Notes: a model not told the origin generated them from the sequence alone. A stretch of 64,000 nt of DNA from Granulicoccus phenolivorans DSM 17626 = NBRC 107789 = JCM 15570 (GCF_000423085.1 NZ_AUHH01000010.1:79669-143668), one strand, 5' to 3'; counted from the first letter of the stretch, positions 27,188 to 36,506 are shown. Numbers and translations are program-made.

Positions 27188-27991
27188 TTAGCAGGAGGAA
27201 CCGGTGGGCCCGGCAGCGACTGCGCGCTCGGCCACCGCAGGGTGGGCGGGGTGCCGGGTCGTCGCGAGCGGGCTCAGCTGGACCACTGCCGCCCCGCCGG
27301 CCGCCTGTTCGGCAGCGACCTCGGCGATCCGGCTCGGGGCCGCCCAGGCCGGGGGCAATCCGGCCAGGTCGACCACTTCCGCGGCAAGGTCGGTGACCAG
27401 GGCGGCGGGTACGCCGGGATCGAGGATCACCACGTCGGCAGCGGCCAGCAGCGCCCGATCGGCCCCGACGAGCTCGCCGGCACGCGGATCGACCTCGATC
27501 CGCCGGACCCAGCCCCGGCCGGGCCGGACCCGACGCAGCGACGGCGGCTGCTCGGCGAGAAAGTCGGCCAGCGCGTTGCGTACCCGCACCGAGCGCCGCG
27601 GATCGCCGGACTGGACGGCGATGCTGACCCGTCCGTCGGGCAGCTCCACCTGGGTGCGGGCGGGCACCGCGGCGGTGCCGTGCGCGGCCCGGGCGGCCTG
27701 GATGCACCAGATCCGGCGGTCCTCGCACGCCCGGGCCACCGCATCGTCGATGACCCCGGTCGCGGTGTGCACCAGCCAGGCACCGTCGGGATCGGTGTCG
27801 CGGAACTCGCGCCGCGACCAGGTGATCTCCCCGGCCGCGGCCAGTTCGGCCAGTTCGTCGCTCACCTGCGGCGCGACCACCCACACGTCCGCGCCGGCCT
27901 CGAGGAAGCCACGGACGCGGCGGGTGGCGACGCTGCCGCCCCCGACCGCGAGGACGCGTCGGCCGGCCAGGTCCAGGGTGAGCGGGAACAT
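27188..27991 (-). CDS. Siroheme synthase N-half (precorrin-2 dehydrogenase) with a vestigial methylase region
   Basis: A 267-residue protein. Residues 1 to ~150 are a precorrin-2 dehydrogenase/ferrochelatase domain with NAD motif AVGGGSVATRRVRGFLEAGA and the conserved SIAVQSGDPRRSVRVRNAL. Residues ~160-215 (AGELVGADRALLAAADVVIL and following) resemble only the first part of a CysG/CobA SAM-dependent methylase, with its glycine-rich GAGPGD loop degraded to VDPRAGE and the rest missing. The start overlaps the cysN stop by 1 bp. It supplies siroheme for the sulfite reductase in the same operon; the uroporphyrinogen methylase must be elsewhere. Confidence 0.88.
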   Translation of the reverse strand: MFPLTLDLAGRRVLAVGGGSVATRRVRGFLEAGADVWVVAPQVSDELAELAAAGEITWSRREFRDTDPDGAWLVHTATGVIDDAVARACEDRRIWCIQAARAAHGTAAVPARTQVELPDGRVSIAVQSGDPRRSVRVRNALADFLAEQPPSLRRVRPGRGWVRRIEVDPRAGELVGADRALLAAADVVILDPGVPAALVTDLAAEVVDLAGLPPAWAAPSRIAEVAAEQAAGGAAVVQLSPLATTRHPAHPAVAERAVAAGPTGSSC

Positions 27992-29286
27992 CAGATCACC
28001 CAGTTGACCGGTTCGGGTTCCTCGACGGTGGTCGAGGCGACCATGCCGGCCGCCAGGGTGGCGGCGGACTGCGCATCGATCAGCAGGAAGGCTCCCAGCC
28101 GGCGCGAGGTGGCGTACGCCTCGGCGACGATCGGGGAGGCGACCTTGATCCGGACCCGGCCGATATCGTTCAGCGCGAGTTCGGTGGCCGGGGTGCCGCC
28201 GAGGGTGTCCAGATCCAGCCGGTTGCCGATCTCGGTCACCACGGCCTGCACGGTGTGCGAGGTGTGCTTGAGCAGGACGCGGGCACCCGGCTTGAGCGGC
28301 CGCTCGGCCAGCCAGCAGACGAAGGCGTCGATCTCCCGGGTCGGCTCGGGGGCCGAATCCGCCGCGACGATCATGTCCCCGCGGGCCAGGTCGATGTCGT
28401 CGGTCAACCGCAGGCTGACCGATTGCGGCGCGAAGGCCACCTCCAGCGGACCGTCGGCGGTGTCGATGCCGGCGATGGTGGTCGGGCGGCCCGACGGTTC
28501 CACGCTGACCCGGTCCCCCACCCGGACCACGCCGGAGGCGATCTGGCCGGCGTAGCCGCGGTACTCCTGCAGCGCCGGATCGACCGCCGCCGCCTGCGGG
28601 CGCAGCACGTACTGCACCGGGAAGCGGAACTGTTCCTGGGTCGGGGAGTCGGCGTTCGGGATCTGCTCCAGCAGTTCCAGCAGCGCTGGCCCGGCGTAGA
28701 ACGGGGTGTGCTCGGAGCGGGTCACCACGTTGTCCCCACGCAGCGCGGAGACCGGAATCGTGGTGACGTCGGTGAGCCCGAACCCGGCAGCCACCTCGCT
28801 GACCTGCTTCTGGACCCCGCGGATCGTGTCCGCGTCGAAGCCGACCAGGTCGATCTTGTTGATCGCCACGATCACGTGCGGCACGCGCAGCAGCGACGCC
28901 ACGGCCAGGTGCCGCCGGGTCTGTTCGAGTACGCCGTGGCGTACATCGACCAGCAGCACGATGACGTCGGCGGTCGAGGACCCGGTGACGGTGTTACGGG
29001 TGTACTGCACGTGCCCGGGGCAGTCGGCCAGGATGAACGACCGGTTCGGGGTGGCGAAGTAGCGGTAGGCGACGTCGATGGTGATCCCCTGTTCCCGCTC
29101 GGCGCGCAGGCCGTCGGTGAGCAGGGCGAGGTCGGCGGCCTCCAGGCCACGGTCGGCGGAGACCCGCTCGACGGCCTCGAGTTGGTCGGCCATGATCGAC
29201 TTGGTGTCGTGCAGCAGCCGGCCGACCAGGGTCGACTTGCCGTCGTCGACCGAGCCGGCGGTTGCCAGGCGCAGCAGCGTGCTCAT
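27991..29286 (-). CDS. cysN: Sulfate adenylyltransferase subunit 1 (GTPase)
   Basis: A 431-residue EF-Tu-like GTPase that drives ATP sulfurylase. GTPase motifs are GSVDDGKST, DCPGHVQYTRN and NKIDLVG; beta-barrel domains follow. Length is that of CysN alone: there is no APS kinase (CysC) domain. That fits the APS-reductase route used here, which does not need PAPS. The ATG at 29286 overlaps the cysD stop by 1 bp. Confidence 0.96.
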   Translation of the reverse strand: MSTLLRLATAGSVDDGKSTLVGRLLHDTKSIMADQLEAVERVSADRGLEAADLALLTDGLRAEREQGITIDVAYRYFATPNRSFILADCPGHVQYTRNTVTGSSTADVIVLLVDVRHGVLEQTRRHLAVASLLRVPHVIVAINKIDLVGFDADTIRGVQKQVSEVAAGFGLTDVTTIPVSALRGDNVVTRSEHTPFYAGPALLELLEQIPNADSPTQEQFRFPVQYVLRPQAAAVDPALQEYRGYAGQIASGVVRVGDRVSVEPSGRPTTIAGIDTADGPLEVAFAPQSVSLRLTDDIDLARGDMIVAADSAPEPTREIDAFVCWLAERPLKPGARVLLKHTSHTVQAVVTEIGNRLDLDTLGGTPATELALNDIGRVRIKVASPIVAEAYATSRRLGAFLLIDAQSAATLAAGMVASTTVEEPEPVNWVI

Positions 29287-30275
29287 CAGAAGTACCCTTC
29301 CTTCTTGCGGTCTTCCATGGCCGCCTCGGTCATCCGGTCGTCGGCCCGGGTGGCGCCGCGCTCGGTAATGGTGCTCGCGGCGACCTCGGCCACCACGTCG
29401 TTGACATCCTTGGCGATCGACTCGACCGCGCCGGTGCAGGACATGTCGCCCACGGTGCGGTAGCGGACCTCCTTGACCACGACCTCGGCATCCTTCGGGT
29501 CGGTGTACGGACCCACGGCCAGCCACATCCCGTCGCGCTCGAAGACCTCGCGCCGGTGGGAGTAGTACAGGCTCGGCAGCTCGATCCCCTCGCGGGCGAT
29601 GTAGCGCCAGATGTCGAGTTCGGTCCAGTTGCTCAGCGGGAACACCCGGACGTGCTCCCCGGCCCGGTGCCGCGGGTTGTACAGGTTCCACAGCTCCGGG
29701 CGCTGGTTGCGCGGATCCCACTGCCCGAACTCATCGCGCAGCGAGACCACGCGCTCCTTGGCGCGGGCCTTCTCCTCATCGCGGCGGCCACCGCCGTAGA
29801 CGGCATCGAAGCCGTGGTGGGAGATGGCGTCCAGCAGCGGCATGGTCTGCAGCGGATTGCGGGTCCCGTCGGGACGCTCGCTGAGCCGGCCGTCGTCGAT
29901 GTAGTCCTGGACCGACGCCACGACCAGGCGCAGCCCGAACTTCTCCACGGTCCGGTCGCGGTACTCGATGACCTCGGGGAAGTTGTGGCCGGTGTCGACG
30001 TGCATCACCGGGAACGGCACCGGGGCCGGCCAGAAGGCCTTGCGGGCCAGGTGCAGCATCACCACCGAGTCCTTGCCGCCGGAGAACAGCAGCACCGGCC
30101 GCTCGAGTTCGGCGGTCACCTCGCGGAAGATGTGGATGGACTCGCTCTCCAGCGCGTCGAGCTGGCTCAGCTCGTACTCACCGACGGTGTCGTTGAGCAG
30201 GTCGGCGGCCTCGATGTTCAGGTCGTTCACAGTCTCATTGCTCACAGTCTGATTGCCTCGGATCTGGATACTCAC
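29286..30275 (-). CDS. cysD: Sulfate adenylyltransferase subunit 2
   Basis: ATP-pyrophosphatase subunit of about 329 residues forming adenosine 5'-phosphosulfate. The PP-loop is LLFSGGKDSVVMLHLA and the C-terminal RMTEAAMEDRKKEGYF is diagnostic of CysD. A GTG at 30275 overlaps the cysH stop as GTGA and was chosen. A second GTG at 30245 also starts the frame. The first codons hold a 15-bp tandem duplication (around 30225-30255: CAATCAGACTGTGAG / CAATGAGACTGTGAA), which adds residues not found in shorter homologues. Confidence 0.93.
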   Translation of the reverse strand: MSIQIRGNQTVSNETVNDLNIEAADLLNDTVGEYELSQLDALESESIHIFREVTAELERPVLLFSGGKDSVVMLHLARKAFWPAPVPFPVMHVDTGHNFPEVIEYRDRTVEKFGLRLVVASVQDYIDDGRLSERPDGTRNPLQTMPLLDAISHHGFDAVYGGGRRDEEKARAKERVVSLRDEFGQWDPRNQRPELWNLYNPRHRAGEHVRVFPLSNWTELDIWRYIAREGIELPSLYYSHRREVFERDGMWLAVGPYTDPKDAEVVVKEVRYRTVGDMSCTGAVESIAKDVNDVVAEVAASTITERGATRADDRMTEAAMEDRKKEGYF

Positions 30276-31003
30276 AGGTGGATCCCGCATTCGGTCTTGT
30301 TCAGTCCGGCCCAGCGGCCCGCGCGGGGGTCCTCGCCGGGGGCGACCCGGCGGGTGCACGGCTCGCAGCCGATCGACGGGTAGCCGTCGGCCAGCAGCGG
30401 GTTGATCGGCACCTGGTGGTCGGTGGCGTACTCGAGCAGGTCGTCGAAGCTCCACGGCGCGATCGGGTTGATCTTGACCATCTGGTGGGTCTTGTCCCAC
30501 TCGACGAGCTGGGCGTTGGCGCGCAGCGCGTTGTCCTCGCGGCGTACGCCGGTGACCCACGCCTCGTAGCCGGCCAGCTCCCGGTTCAGCGGCTCGACCT
30601 TGCGCATCGCGCAGCACTGGGTCGGGTTGCGGTCGTGCAGCTTCGCGCCGTACTCCGCATCCTGCTCGGCAACGGTGAGTTGCGGCAGCACGTTGATCAC
30701 GTTGACCGGCATCGTCTCGGCGACCTCGTCGCGGGTCCCGATGGTCTCGATGAAGTGGTAGCCGGTCTCCAGGAAGAGCACGTCGACATCGGGCACGGTC
30801 TGGGAGACCAGATGCGGCAGGACGGTGTCGCCGGCCATCGAGCAGGCGACCGCCAGCGACTTGCCGAAGGTCTCGCCGGCCCAGGCCAGCACCTCCTCGG
30901 CGGTGGCGTCGGCGAAGCGTTCGGAGGCCTCGGCCGCCAGTTGTTCCAGTTCCTCGGGGGTACGCGTCCGCCCGGGACCGTGACTGACCAGTGGGGTACT
31001 CAC
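30272..31003 (-). CDS. cysH: APS reductase (plant/mycobacterial type CysH)
   Basis: A 243-residue reductase giving sulfite from adenosine 5'-phosphosulfate with thioredoxin. The iron-sulfur cluster ligands are present as NPTQCCAMRK and GCEPCTRR, which marks an APS rather than PAPS reductase, and the catalytic cysteine is in the C-terminal ECGIHL. GTG at 31003 overlaps the sir stop (GTGA) with GGAGGA upstream. It matches the absence of APS kinase in this operon. Confidence 0.95.
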   Translation of the reverse strand: MSTPLVSHGPGRTRTPEELEQLAAEASERFADATAEEVLAWAGETFGKSLAVACSMAGDTVLPHLVSQTVPDVDVLFLETGYHFIETIGTRDEVAETMPVNVINVLPQLTVAEQDAEYGAKLHDRNPTQCCAMRKVEPLNRELAGYEAWVTGVRREDNALRANAQLVEWDKTHQMVKINPIAPWSFDDLLEYATDHQVPINPLLADGYPSIGCEPCTRRVAPGEDPRAGRWAGLNKTECGIHL

Positions 31004-32715
31004 TTGAGATCGTCCTCCTCGGCCCGCGCGACCCACTCGGAGAAGGTCTCCGGGTTGCCGGCGGCGTTGTTGCTGCGCTGATCCAGGAAAGTGCGGGTGA
31101 CCCGCTCCACGTACTCGGGCAGGTCGTCCGCGGTCACCTTGAGGCCACGCACGGTCCGGCCCAGGCCGGCCTCCGCGCGGTCCCGGGAGGCCAAACCGCC
31201 GCCCAGGTGCACCTGGAAGCCGAACTCGCCGCCCACGAGCTGACCCTTCAGGCCGATGTCGGCCACCTGGATCCGGGCGCAGGAGTTGGGGCAGCCGTTG
31301 ATGTTCAGCGAGATCGGCGGCTCGATCGCGACCCCGTCCAGGCGCTGCTCGAGTTCATCGACCGTACGCGCGGCCAGCCCCTTGGTCTCCACGAAGGCCA
31401 ACTTGCAGTACTCGATGCCGGTGCAGGCCATCGTGGCGCGACGGAACGGGCTGGGATTGGCCTGCAGGCCGAGCTCCCCCAGTTCCCGGACCAACGAGTC
31501 GACCGCGGCCTCGTCCACGTCCAGCACCAGGATCTTCTGATGCGGCGTCAGCGCCACCCGCTTGGAGCCGGCCGCCTCGGCGTGTTCGGCCACCTGGAAC
31601 AGCACATCGCCGCTGACCCGGCCGACAGTCGGCGCGAACCCGACGTACTTGCGGCCGTCCTTCTGGTCATGGATGCCGACGTGGTCGTACGGGCCGGCGC
31701 TCGGGTCCGGGGTCGCGGCGGGACCGTCGGGCAGCTTGCGGCCGAGGTACTCGTCCTCCAGGACCTGACGGAACTTGTCGACCCCCCATTCGGCGAGCAG
31801 GAACTTGAGCCGGGCCTTGGTGCGCTGCTTGCGGAAGCCGTAATCGCGGAAGATCGAGATGACGCCTTCCCAGACGTCGGCGGCGTCGGCCTCGGAGACG
31901 AAGACGCCGATCCGCTCGGCCAGCCGCGGGGTGGTGGACAGTCCCCCGCCGACCCACAGGTCGTAGCCGGGGCCCAGGTCGGGGTGGCGGACGCCGACCA
32001 GGGAGATGTCGTTGATCTCGTGCACGACATCGAGGCTGGGGTGACCGGTGATCGCGGTCTTGAACTTGCGCGGCAGGTTGGAGTACTTGGGGTTGCCCAG
32101 GAAGCGTCGCTTGATCTCATCGGCCACCGGGGCGGTGTCGATGATTTCGTTGGCCGCCACGCCGGCGACCGGGCTGCCGAGGAAGCCGCGCGGGGTATCG
32201 CCACAGGCCTCGACCGAGTCCAGCCCGACTTCATCGAGCCGGCGCCAGATTTCGGGCACGTTCTCGATCTCGACCCAGTGCAGCTGAATGTTCTGCCGGT
32301 CGGTGATGTCGGCGGTGCCACGGGCGAAGTCGCGGGAGATGCCGGCGATCGCGCGGACCTGTTCGGTGGTCAGGATCCGGCCGTCGATCCGGATCCGCAT
32401 CATGAAGTACTTGTCCGACAGCGCGTCCGCGGCCAGCTTCGAGGTCTGCTGGGCGTCGATGCCCTGCTTGCGCTGGGTGTAGAGCCCCCACCAGCGCATC
32501 CGGCCATGCAGATCGTCCGACGGGATCGAATCGATTCCCTGCTTGCTGTAGGTATCGATGATCCGCTGGCGGACGTTCAGCCCGTCGTCGGCCTGCTTGA
32601 ACTCCTCATTGCCGTTCAGCGGGGCGCGACCATCCACGGCCCACTGGCCGCGGGAGGCAGGCTTCTTGACCGCAGTGGCGGTCTTCGCAGCAATCGTCTC
32701 ATCCGTGGTGGTCAT
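31000..32715 (-). CDS. Ferredoxin-dependent sulfite reductase (SirA/NirA type)
   Basis: A 571-residue siroheme/4Fe-4S reductase converting sulfite to sulfide. The cluster ligands are in ACTGIEYCKLA and NINGCPNSCARIQVAD; the N-terminal MRWWGLYTQR and repeated ferrite-reductase domains match the mycobacterial SirA group. Nitrite reductase is a near relative, but the operon context (cysH, cysD, cysN, siroheme dehydrogenase) decides for sulfite. First gene of the operon. Confidence 0.95.
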   Translation of the reverse strand: MTTTDETIAAKTATAVKKPASRGQWAVDGRAPLNGNEEFKQADDGLNVRQRIIDTYSKQGIDSIPSDDLHGRMRWWGLYTQRKQGIDAQQTSKLAADALSDKYFMMRIRIDGRILTTEQVRAIAGISRDFARGTADITDRQNIQLHWVEIENVPEIWRRLDEVGLDSVEACGDTPRGFLGSPVAGVAANEIIDTAPVADEIKRRFLGNPKYSNLPRKFKTAITGHPSLDVVHEINDISLVGVRHPDLGPGYDLWVGGGLSTTPRLAERIGVFVSEADAADVWEGVISIFRDYGFRKQRTKARLKFLLAEWGVDKFRQVLEDEYLGRKLPDGPAATPDPSAGPYDHVGIHDQKDGRKYVGFAPTVGRVSGDVLFQVAEHAEAAGSKRVALTPHQKILVLDVDEAAVDSLVRELGELGLQANPSPFRRATMACTGIEYCKLAFVETKGLAARTVDELEQRLDGVAIEPPISLNINGCPNSCARIQVADIGLKGQLVGGEFGFQVHLGGGLASRDRAEAGLGRTVRGLKVTADDLPEYVERVTRTFLDQRSNNAAGNPETFSEWVARAEEDDLK

Positions 32716-32759
32716 GCATTCCTCAGCTTGAAGCGTGATGGGCAGTGCCGGTCCGGCAC

Positions 32760-32791
32760 CTCATAGGGAACCATAATGGATCCATAGTCAA
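32760..32791 (-). promoter_or_regulatory. Candidate promoter/operator of the sulfate-reduction operon
   Basis: On the minus strand TTGACT (32791-32786) adjoins a 10-bp palindrome ATGGATCCAT (32785-32776). Possible -10 words follow at 18-20 bp spacing (CCTATG, TATGAG). The AT-rich patch stands out from flanking DNA. Spacing is imperfect, so this is tentative. Confidence 0.4.
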
Positions 32792-32926
32792 GAGTTCTAA
32801 TCGTGTCCACCGAATGGGATCATTTGTTTTCCTTCTGTCCCACGGAACGTGCTACCGGCGTACTGCCGCATGGGGAGATCGCAGGGAGTACGCGGGGCGA
32901 CTTAGCCGCCCGTCTAGGCTGGGTCC

Positions 32927-34720
32927 ATGGATCCCCTCGCCGCATTCGATCCCATCGCCAAACTCAAGGCCCGCTTCGACCCCAGAGCCCAGCGACCGAT
33001 CGTGCTCGAGATCGACCTGAATCACGGTCTGCTCTCCGCCGCTCCCGACCATCCCGTAGCCGCCTGGAAGGCCCGCTCGGCACCGGCCATGAAGGCCGTC
33101 CGGGACGCCCTGCGGGCCGGCGTCGACGACGACCGGGTCAGCGGCCTGGTCGTCCACGTCGGCAACTGCCCGCTGGACACCGCCCAGATCGACGAACTCG
33201 GGATCGAGTTGCGCCGCTTCGGCGACCGCAAGCCGGTGATCGCCTGGACCGAGTCCTTCGGCGAGTTGACCAATGCGCTGCTGGGCTACCGATTGGCCAG
33301 CTACGCCGACGAGATCTGGATGCAGCCCTCGGGCAGCCTGGGGATCAACGGCGTCCATCTGGAGATCACCCTGCTGCGCGGCGGCCTGGACAAGCTCGGG
33401 GTGACCCCGGAGTTCGCCCAGCGCCAGGAGTACAAGTCCGCCGGGGAGCAGTTCACCGCGCACGAGGTGAGTGCGGCCAACCGGGAGATGATGCAGCGCA
33501 TCGCCGACTCGATCCTCGAGGACACCATCGCCCGGATCGCCGAGGCCCGCAAGATCGACGCCGAGACCGTACGCGGCCTGGTCGCGGAGTCGCCGCTGAC
33601 CGCCGAGCGGGCCCGCGAGGCCGGCCTGATCGATCGGATCGGTTACCGCGACGAGGTGTACGCCAGCCTCCGGGCCCGCTTCGGTGACACCCCCGGGGAC
33701 GACACCTCCGGGACCGGGACAGACCCGACCGCAAGCCCCGACCCCAAGGCCGAGGACCCGATCCAACTGCGCTACGCCCACCGCTACGACAAGGGCGCCG
33801 GCATGGTCGGTCAGCTGATGCAGCTCAAGCAGGCCGCGATCGGCGTGGTCAGCATCAAGGGTGGCATCGTCACCGGCTTCAGCAGCGCCGGTCTGGGCGG
33901 CACCACGGCCGGCTCGGACACCATCACCGCCCACCTGAGGGCGGCCGCCGATGACGACCGGATCAAGGCGGTCGTGCTGCGTGTGGACTCCCCCGGCGGG
34001 TCCTATGTGGCCTCCGACGCGATCCGGCGCGAGGTGCAGCAACTGGGCCGGATCAAGCCGGTGATCGCCTCGATGGGATCGGTCGCCGCCTCCGGTGGCT
34101 ACTTCGCCGCAATGGGGGCGGACAAGGTCATCGCCAATCCGCTCACCCTCACCGGTTCGATCGGTGTGGTGGCCGGCAAGTTCGTCACCGACGGCCTGAC
34201 CCGGAAGCTGGGTCTGGTCCGCGAATCGGTGAATGCCGGGGAACGCGCCGACATGCTCGCCGGCCTGACCGGGTTCACCGAGGAGCAGTGGCAGGCGCTC
34301 AACGCCTGGCTCGATCAGGTGTACGCCGACTTCACCGCCAAGGCCGCCGCCGACCGCGGCCTCCAGTTGGAGGTCCTCGAACCGCTGGCCCGCGGCCGGG
34401 TCTGGACCGGAGCCGACGCGCGGGAGCGTGGGCTGGTCGACGATCTCGGGGGGATGGCCCACGCGGTCCGGCTCGCGGCCGAGGCCGCCGAGGTGGATCC
34501 GGACCGGACCCCGGTCCGCGCCGTTCCGACGCTGCCCTGGCTGGGCCAGGTGATCCCGGCGGAGTCCTCGCAGTCGCATCCCGATCTCAACACCGGGGTG
34601 TTCGACGGCCCGATCAGCCTGAGCGATCCGGAGTCGCTGCTTGCCCTGGCCGCGCGCCGGCTCGGGGTCGCGGTGCCGCACGGCGTCCTGGAACTGCCCT
34701 GGTCGATCCGGATTCGCTGA
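32927..34720 (+). CDS. sppA: Signal peptide peptidase A, long form, without membrane anchor
   Basis: A 597-residue double-domain SppA (67-kDa type) with a Ser-Lys dyad. The nucleophile serine is in SMGSVAASGGYFAAMGAD of the C-terminal domain, and the lysine is probably in QEYKSAGEQFTAHE of the N-terminal domain. Unlike E. coli SppA there is no N-terminal transmembrane helix: it begins MDPLAAFDPIAKLKARFDPR, so it may be cytosolic or peripherally bound. TAGGCT lies 6 nt before the ATG, consistent with a leaderless message. It diverges from the sulfate operon. Confidence 0.93.
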   Translation: MDPLAAFDPIAKLKARFDPRAQRPIVLEIDLNHGLLSAAPDHPVAAWKARSAPAMKAVRDALRAGVDDDRVSGLVVHVGNCPLDTAQIDELGIELRRFGDRKPVIAWTESFGELTNALLGYRLASYADEIWMQPSGSLGINGVHLEITLLRGGLDKLGVTPEFAQRQEYKSAGEQFTAHEVSAANREMMQRIADSILEDTIARIAEARKIDAETVRGLVAESPLTAERAREAGLIDRIGYRDEVYASLRARFGDTPGDDTSGTGTDPTASPDPKAEDPIQLRYAHRYDKGAGMVGQLMQLKQAAIGVVSIKGGIVTGFSSAGLGGTTAGSDTITAHLRAAADDDRIKAVVLRVDSPGGSYVASDAIRREVQQLGRIKPVIASMGSVAASGGYFAAMGADKVIANPLTLTGSIGVVAGKFVTDGLTRKLGLVRESVNAGERADMLAGLTGFTEEQWQALNAWLDQVYADFTAKAAADRGLQLEVLEPLARGRVWTGADARERGLVDDLGGMAHAVRLAAEAAEVDPDRTPVRAVPTLPWLGQVIPAESSQSHPDLNTGVFDGPISLSDPESLLALAARRLGVAVPHGVLELPWSIRIR

Positions 34721-34755
34721 ACGCTGCGGACCCGGACCCGCGTACGGTGGCCGGC

Positions 34756-35250
34756 ATGGCTTCGGACAACCTGCCGGCCGGCTTCCGGCTGCCCCTGGAT
34801 ACGATCGCCGACTTCCGGCTCTACACCTTCCTGGACGAGCCGCAGCGTACCGCTGAGGCGCTGCCCAACTGGCCCCGGACCCATGCCGCTTTCCCGTGGG
34901 TGGTCGGGTACAGCCGCTTCGGTGATTTCTTCCTGCAGAACCCGGATGCCGGGAAGTTCCTGGTCGTCTACCCGATGCGGGGCGGCGGCAGCAAGGGCTA
35001 CGACGCCAGGGACCTGACCGAGTTCCGGGAAACCGTGCTGGACACCTTCGACTTCCACCTGTTTGCCTTCCCGACCATGGCGTTCGTGCAGGAGGTCATC
35101 GCCCGGGTCGGCCCGATCCCCGAGCAGGCGGTCTATATCCCGACCCCGTATCCGATGCTCGGCGGCTCGGGCGAACCGTCGACCTACTCCGCCGGCGACG
35201 TCTGGGTGTTCCTCGACATCGTCGGCCAACTGCTGCGGCAGGCCTCCTGA
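34756..35250 (+). CDS. DUF1851/Tdi1-like small protein
   Basis: A 164-residue soluble protein. The middle VVGYSRFGDFFLQNPDAGKF and the C-terminal PYPMLGGSGEPSTYSAGDVW resemble the DUF1851 (GAD-like/Tdi1 immunity) family. The ATG at 34756 has TACGGT 7 nt before it and no ribosome site, so it is probably leaderless despite lying 35 bp behind sppA. No toxin gene is adjacent, so an immunity role is speculative. Confidence 0.65.
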   Translation: MASDNLPAGFRLPLDTIADFRLYTFLDEPQRTAEALPNWPRTHAAFPWVVGYSRFGDFFLQNPDAGKFLVVYPMRGGGSKGYDARDLTEFRETVLDTFDFHLFAFPTMAFVQEVIARVGPIPEQAVYIPTPYPMLGGSGEPSTYSAGDVWVFLDIVGQLLRQAS

Positions 35251-35556
35251 GGAATCGGGTGTCCTGAGGAGTCTTCGAACAACCCGCCGAGAACCTCTGG
35301 CACTTTCCCGGCCCGGTGCTCTATCCTTTCGGAGGACTCGCCCGAGAAGACGCGGCCATCGCCGTGACCCGGGCCTGCCGGCAGAACACCGTGCCGGACC
35401 CGAAGTCCCGCCGGACGGCGGCCCGTATCCGCGGCCGCACCGGCTCCCCTTGCTGAACCCCACACTGTTGCTCACCAGTTCTTTGATCATCGACAGTAGG
35501 GTTCACCACACCAGTTCAGGCAGCATCGGCTGCCCGCAACCACAGGAAGATTCGTC
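35251..35556. other. Intergenic gap with no recognised feature
   Basis: About 306 bp before the CitE-like gene. Several short frames cross it but none has coding character. The last 90 bp are AT-richer (around 35465-35520) and probably hold the promoter; no confident -35/-10 pair was found. Confidence 0.5.
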
Positions 35557-36456
35557 ATGACCACTGCGGAGCAGATTCGCTCAGACATCAAGATCGGCCC
35601 GGAGCTCGCTCGTTCCTGGCTGCTTGTCAACGCCATGCAGACCGACCGGTTCACCGGTGCCATGGACAGCGCTGCCGACGTAGTCATCATCGACATCGAG
35701 GACGCCGTCGCGCCCAAGCACAAGGCCACTGCCCGCGATCACGCGGTGGACTTCCTGACCACCGGGGCCGAGGCGTGGGTCCGGGTGAACGGGTTCGGCA
35801 CCGAATGGTGGGAGCAGGACCTCAAGCAGCTGTCCCGATTCCCGAACCTGCAGGGCGTCATGCTCGCCATGGTGGATTCTCCCGAGCATGTGATGAAGAC
35901 CAATGCCCTGCTTGCCCCGCACCAGAAGATCGTCGCCCTGGTCGAAACCGCTCGCGGGGTGCAGAACCTGAAGCACATCGCCGAATCCCGCGCGACGTTC
36001 CGGCTGGCGTTCGGCCTGGGTGATTTCCGCCGCGACACCGGTTTCGCCGATGATCCGATGGCGCTGGCGTACACCCGCTCGCAGTTCACCATTGCCGCCC
36101 GCAGTGCCGGACTGCCCGGTCCGATCGACGGCCCGGCGGTCGGCGCCCTGGGGGTCAAACTGGCCGACGCGGCCGGGGTGACCAGCCAGTTCGGGATGAC
36201 CGGCAAGATCTGCCTGATGCCGGAGCAGACCGCGACGGTCAATGAGATCCTCTCCCCTTCGGTGGAGGACATGTCGTGGGCGCTGGACTTCCTGGCCGAG
36301 TTCGAGGTCGAGGGCGGGGAGATCCGCAACGGCTCGGATCTGCCGCGGTTGGCGCGGGCCCGGAAGATCCTGGATCTGGCCGGGGCCTTCGGCCTGCGCC
36401 CGCCGGAGGGGTACGACGTGTACAACACCGCCCCCACCGACACCTACCACTGCTGA
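35557..36456 (+). CDS. CitE-like HpcH/HpaI-family lyase
   Basis: A 299-residue TIM-barrel lyase/aldolase. Metal and substrate motifs are VVIIDIEDAVAPKHK, AWVRVNGFGTEWW and VALVETARGVQNL. No citrate lyase alpha or gamma subunit is nearby, so it is a stand-alone CitE-like enzyme. Such enzymes act as (S)-malyl-, citramalyl- or beta-methylmalyl-CoA lyases/thioesterases; which one is unclear. AGGAAG lies before the ATG. It ends in a strong terminator. Confidence 0.87.
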   Translation: MTTAEQIRSDIKIGPELARSWLLVNAMQTDRFTGAMDSAADVVIIDIEDAVAPKHKATARDHAVDFLTTGAEAWVRVNGFGTEWWEQDLKQLSRFPNLQGVMLAMVDSPEHVMKTNALLAPHQKIVALVETARGVQNLKHIAESRATFRLAFGLGDFRRDTGFADDPMALAYTRSQFTIAARSAGLPGPIDGPAVGALGVKLADAAGVTSQFGMTGKICLMPEQTATVNEILSPSVEDMSWALDFLAEFEVEGGEIRNGSDLPRLARARKILDLAGAFGLRPPEGYDVYNTAPTDTYHC

Positions 36457-36474
36457 TCGACCGGTAAGCCCGCA

Positions 36475-36506
36475 GCCCCGGCGACCCGACCACGGGCCGC
36501 CGGGGC
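36475..36506 (+). terminator. Terminator after the CitE-like gene
   Basis: GCCCCGGCG-A-CCCG-ACCA-CGGG-C-CGCCGGGGC: a two-part stem of 9 and 4 bp with a 4-nt loop, 19 bp past the stop. No T-tract. Confidence 0.65.

Noticed and set aside
27991..29286. CysN-CysC fusion
   Set aside because: The frame ends after the GTPase and barrel domains; no APS kinase motif is present.
32716..32790. SAM or other riboswitch before sir
   Set aside because: The leader would be under 80 nt; only a palindrome and promoter-like words are seen.
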